Assembly: GCA_029778935.1 (NCBI GenBank) | Contig: JAKPBM010000463.1 | Coordinates: 1 to 9,370, forward strand | Reading direction: 5' to 3' | DNA length: 9,370 nucleotides | Origin: Bacillota bacterium | GTDB taxonomy: Bacteria; Bacillota; Clostridia; Oscillospirales; QAMX01 | In this document: in pieces, positions 7,180-9,370 of the stretch | Position numbering within the stretch: the first letter of the stretch is position 1 | Layout of the letters: every line of letters begins with the position of its first letter | Made by a program: the position numbers and the translations under genes | The notes under the pieces: model-generated | Told to the model about the DNA's origin: nothing | The model's input: only the letters and a program-made list of their open reading frames with translations | The model's database searches: none

Positions 7180-7200
7180 GCGCTTATGCGGGAACGGTTC

Positions 7201-8382
7201 TTAAGGCAAAACGGGCCGGTCGATGGGAAGGATGGGGAATATCTCCGACGACTCCTGCGCAAGCAGGCGGAACACACTGTACAGCACCGAGCGCAGGTAC
7301 GCGCCCGGGCGAATGAGCACAAACGCGCCGGAAGTGTGGCGGTTCAGGTAGTTTTGCAGAAGGGACATATCCTGGGTGGACACGTCGCCGTCTAAAGCAA
7401 AGGGCGATTCCCACAGGGCAAAGCCCGCCGCTTCGAAGGCCTGGCGGGCTTCGGCGGTCAGAGATTCGGTTGGCAGCACGGCCGAAACATGCCGTTTGCA
7501 TAGGCTGAACAGCATGTCGGACGCTTCTATGGCTTCCTCGGCCGTTGCGGCCAGAAGGAGGAAAGAATGCCCGGCGGCGGCAACCTGCCGGATGAGACCG
7601 GGGTTTTCGGCGATGTCCGCCGGCGTTACGGCGAAGGCGGCAAGGACGTTTTCCGTCTGCAAACGGGCCAGCACCGTTTCCGCGTCGGATAAGCCCTCAA
7701 ACGCCAGGTACACGCGGTAGTTTTTCGGTTCGGGCGTGGTCGTCGCCGGAGGCGGCGTAGAACCCGGCGTGGTTATGGGCGTGGAAGCGGGGGGCTGGGT
7801 TACGGAAGTGGCCGGCGGTTTGGAGGAGGCGGTGGTGACGGAAGTGCGGGTGCTTATGTACTCGTTCCAGTATCTTTCGATGAAGATCGGCCAGGCGCGG
7901 ACAATCGTCTCGTCGGAAACCAGAATATCCTTCCGGGATATGCGCACAAAGCCCACCGGCTCCAGCTGGCTGTTGCGGCTGTAGTAGAGGTCGAGCCGCT
8001 CGGCCGTAAACGGAACGGGGACAAACCAGTGGCCGTTGCGGTAGACGGCTTTGGCCGCATACTGGGTTCCGTTTTCGTCGTAGGCCACGTCCTGCCGGGT
8101 GTCGAAAAAGACCATGTGGGTGAGGGTGGCCAGCGTCACGCCGGCCTGGGTGACGGTGACGGTGACGTTTTGCCGGGCAAACAGCAAAACGGGCACATAC
8201 AAGACGCCGCCCGACTCAAAGGGCATCTGGGATTTTACGGGCGGGATGACTTCGTACCCGGCGATCATCAGCATTTCCTCGTCGGCGGCTTTGGAAAAGA
8301 AAAAGCCCAGAGGCAGAAGGGAAAGCACAATGCAAGCGGCAAACAAAACGGCCAGGGTACGCGGCGGCCCGGGTTTTTTCAT
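7201..8382 (-). CDS. Secreted/anchored protein with stalk-like domain and degenerate NodB-like domain
   Basis: This is a 393-residue exported protein of unknown function. Residues 1-7 are basic, followed by a hydrophobic segment at about 9-30 (LAVLFAACIVLSLLPLGFFFS) that acts as a signal peptide or membrane anchor. Residues about 37-135 resemble the copper-amine-oxidase N-terminal-like (stalk) repeat, with the patterns GGVLYVPVLLFAR and YRNGHWFVPVPFTAERLDL. A Pro/Thr/Ser linker spans about 178-220. The C-terminal 220-390 follows the NodB (polysaccharide deacetylase) strand pattern: VYLAFEG, a helix, LAAFAVTPADI, then GHSF. The metal and base residues are missing: TFDDG is AFEG, G-H-x-x-x-x-H keeps one His at best, and the late LHD-type motif reads LIRPG. 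Deacetylase activity is therefore unlikely, and it may bind peptidoglycan or another glycan. The ATG at 8382 follows AAGGGGG by 7 bases. It is first in the cluster, behind the 8444-8472 promoter. Confidence 0.82.
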   Translation of the reverse strand: MKKPGPPRTLAVLFAACIVLSLLPLGFFFSKAADEEMLMIAGYEVIPPVKSQMPFESGGVLYVPVLLFARQNVTVTVTQAGVTLATLTHMVFFDTRQDVAYDENGTQYAAKAVYRNGHWFVPVPFTAERLDLYYSRNSQLEPVGFVRISRKDILVSDETIVRAWPIFIERYWNEYISTRTSVTTASSKPPATSVTQPPASTPITTPGSTPPPATTTPEPKNYRVYLAFEGLSDAETVLARLQTENVLAAFAVTPADIAENPGLIRQVAAAGHSFLLLAATAEEAIEASDMLFSLCKRHVSAVLPTESLTAEARQAFEAAGFALWESPFALDGDVSTQDMSLLQNYLNRHTSGAFVLIRPGAYLRSVLYSVFRLLAQESSEIFPILPIDRPVLP

Positions 8383-8443
8383 GGAAACGCCCCCTTGGGA
8401 TTTCGGTGGATTTGCCTGCCAAAAATGGAAAATTCTTAAAGTT

Positions 8444-8472
8444 ATTTTATACGCTGCGGCAGGGCATGTCAA
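8444..8472 (-). promoter_or_regulatory. Near-consensus sigma-A promoter of the NodB-like/CBS/kinase cluster
   Basis: On the minus strand a perfect TTGACA (8467-8472) and TAAAAT (8444-8449) are separated by exactly 17 bases. Transcription would start near 8437, giving a leader of about 55 bases before the ATG at 8382. This is the strongest promoter visible in the window and probably drives all three minus-strand genes down to the terminator at 5714-5743. Confidence 0.82.
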
Positions 8473-8499
8473 CGCAAAAGCCTACTTGGGAAAATGTCT

Positions 8500-8527
8500 T
8501 TCGGCTTCCACCGAAGTGTGATATAAT
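8500..8527 (+). promoter_or_regulatory. Extended -10 promoter of the desulfurase-like gene, with an inverted repeat upstream
   Basis: TGATATAAT (8519-8527) is a perfect extended -10 element. The -35 region is poor, with TTTCGG the best candidate at about 17 bases, which fits an extended -10 promoter. The inverted repeat TTCGG (8500-8504) / CCGAA (8511-8515) overlaps the -35 position and could be an operator. Start of transcription would be near 8534. It diverges from the 8444-8472 promoter with about 28 bases between the two -35 regions. Confidence 0.65.
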
Positions 8528-8533
8528 AATTGA

Positions 8534-8634
8534 GAAAATCTAAGGGAAAAAGTTCCCTGCGGCTTGGCTTTACCCAAAGCGGCAGCCAAAGGAAACGAAA
8601 ATCTTTGCGAATTTCCATACACTTCTTTTTGACC
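8534..8634 (+). other. Structured leader of the desulfurase-like gene
   Basis: The leader from the predicted start to the ribosome binding site is about 100 bases and holds no gene. AGGGAA (8543-8548) pairs with TTCCCT (8553-8558). Further on, two pairings compete: GCTTT / AAAGC (8567-8571 with 8576-8580) and TTGGCT / AGCCAA (8564-8569 with 8584-8589). I do not recognise a known riboswitch or leader, and no U-run follows the stems. The following GGAG (8635-8638) is unpaired in these simple foldings. Confidence 0.4.
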
Positions 8635-8644
8635 GGAGATATCC

Positions 8645-9370
8645 ATGAACCACATCTACCTGGACAACGCCGCGACCACGTCCGTCTGTCCCGAGGCGGT
8701 GGCCGCCGCCGTCGACGCCATGACAAAAACCTACGGCAACCCGTCCTCTTTGCACAAGCTGGGCTTTGCCGCGGAACGGCTTTTGCAGCAGGCGCGGGAG
8801 ATCTTGGCGGACGCCCTTTCCGCCCGGCCGGACGAGATTTACTTTACCCCCGGCGGCACGTATTCGATTAACATGGCCCTGTTAGGCGCGGCCAGGGCCA
8901 GAAAAAACAAGGGAAAACACATCATATCCACCGAAATTGAGCACGACGCGGCCCAAAACACGCTTAACCAGCTTGCCGCCGAAGGGTTTACCGTCACAAA
9001 AATCGCGCCGGACGAAAACGGCCGCATTCCCGTTTCCGCCGTTAGAGATGCTTTGCGGGACGATACGATTCTTGTTTCCGTCATGCTGGCAAACAACGTG
9101 ACAGGCCGGCTCCAGCCGGTGGCGGAGATAGCGGACGCGATACAAAGCGCCGGTTCCCAGGCCCTGCTGCACACGGACGCGGTACAGGCGTTTTTGAAAG
9201 TGCCCGTTTCGGTAACGGAGCTGGGCGTGGATTTGCTGTCTGTGAGCAGCCATAAAATCCACGGACCTAAAGGGGCGGGGGCGCTGTATGTGAAAAAGGG
9301 CGTGCGGCTGGCGCCCATCGTTTTTGGCGGAGGGCAGGAAAAAGGCCTGGCCCCCGGCACGGAGGGCATG
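8645..9370 (+). CDS. Cysteine-desulfurase-like class V aminotransferase, partial, with altered active site
   Basis: This is a PLP-dependent class V aminotransferase of the NifS/IscS group; the first 242 residues are visible. Family marks are IYLDNAATT (4-12), YGNPSSLHKLG, EH at 99-100 (His that stacks on PLP), HTDAVQ (176-181, D178 for the pyridine nitrogen) and SSHKIHGPKGAGALYV with the Schiff-base K204. PLP binding therefore seems intact. Three usual residues are changed: GGTE is GGTY (Y73), NNE is NNV (V152), and GLR(S/P)GTE is GLAPGTE, so the Arg that holds the substrate carboxylate is Ala236 (GCC). Ordinary IscS/NifS sulfur delivery is thus doubtful; it may use another substrate or be inactive. 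The segment that would carry the catalytic Cys lies beyond the right edge. The ATG at 8645 has GGAG 6 bases upstream. It is divergent from the NodB-like gene. Confidence 0.88.
   Translation, partial: MNHIYLDNAATTSVCPEAVAAAVDAMTKTYGNPSSLHKLGFAAERLLQQAREILADALSARPDEIYFTPGGTYSINMALLGAARARKNKGKHIISTEIEHDAAQNTLNQLAAEGFTVTKIAPDENGRIPVSAVRDALRDDTILVSVMLANNVTGRLQPVAEIADAIQSAGSQALLHTDAVQAFLKVPVSVTELGVDLLSVSSHKIHGPKGAGALYVKKGVRLAPIVFGGGQEKGLAPGTEGM

Noticed and set aside
7720..7850. Low-complexity repeat-like segment in the NodB-like gene
   Set aside because: It encodes the Pro/Thr/Ser linker between the two domains, and the codon variety shows no true DNA repeat unit.
8151..8167. Tandem TGACGG hexamer repeat
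   Set aside because: It encodes the alternating Val-Thr strand NVTVTVT of the secreted protein and needs no other explanation.
8530..8871. Plus-strand open frame covering the leader and start of the desulfurase-like gene
   Set aside because: It is out of frame with the real gene, begins almost at the predicted transcription start and turns into Arg/Gly-rich shadow sequence.
8839..9369. Minus-strand open frames opposite the desulfurase-like gene
   Set aside because: The plus strand encodes clear NifS-family motifs throughout. The antisense frames have no start signal or motif.
1..9370. tRNA, rRNA, CRISPR array, insertion sequence or phage attachment site
   Set aside because: No cloverleaf, regularly spaced repeat, transposase-like frame or terminal inverted repeat with target duplication was seen on reading the window.

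Overview
The window looks like a GC-rich Firmicutes chromosome, most likely a clostridial (Oscillospiraceae/Ruminococcaceae-type) bacterium. The reasons are the Asp23/YloU - FakA/YloV - RecG gene order typical of Firmicutes, strong GGAGG ribosome binding sites with several TTG starts, and short AT-rich promoter patches in otherwise GC-rich DNA. The family-level placement is inference. There is no sign of phage, IS elements, CRISPR, tRNA or rRNA; most of the window is ordinary housekeeping chromosome.

Layout. At the left edge (1-145, minus) is the N-terminus of an ABC-transporter ATPase. A 513-base stretch without a believable gene (146-658) follows, containing short CCGG-rich inverted and direct repeats. 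Next is a minus-strand cluster transcribed right to left from a sigma-A-type promoter at 5673-5701: asp23-like (5253-5606), fakA (3567-5228, TTG start), a class I SAM methyltransferase (2748-3503) and recG (659-2734, TTG start). The methyltransferase sits between two genes that are often close together in Firmicutes.

A second minus-strand cluster (8382 down to 5818) runs from a near-consensus promoter at 8444-8472. It encodes a secreted or membrane-anchored protein with a degenerate NodB/polysaccharide-deacetylase-like domain, a two-CBS-domain protein and a pyridoxal/pyridoxamine kinase-like protein, and it ends at an intrinsic terminator (5714-5743). Divergent from it, on the plus strand behind an extended -10 promoter and a roughly 110-base structured leader, is a cysteine-desulfurase-like gene (8645 onwards) cut by the right edge.

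The most interesting signal is that three neighbouring genes keep a recognisable enzyme fold but lack residues normally tied to catalysis or substrate binding. The desulfurase-like protein lacks the usual substrate-carboxylate Arg and two conserved Glu. The NodB-like protein lacks the metal-binding DD and His motifs. The kinase-like protein has Glu where the family base is Asp. The kinase and the desulfurase-like protein both belong to vitamin B6 biology (the first makes PLP, the second binds it), so the divergent arrangement suggests a possible functional link, which is inference only.
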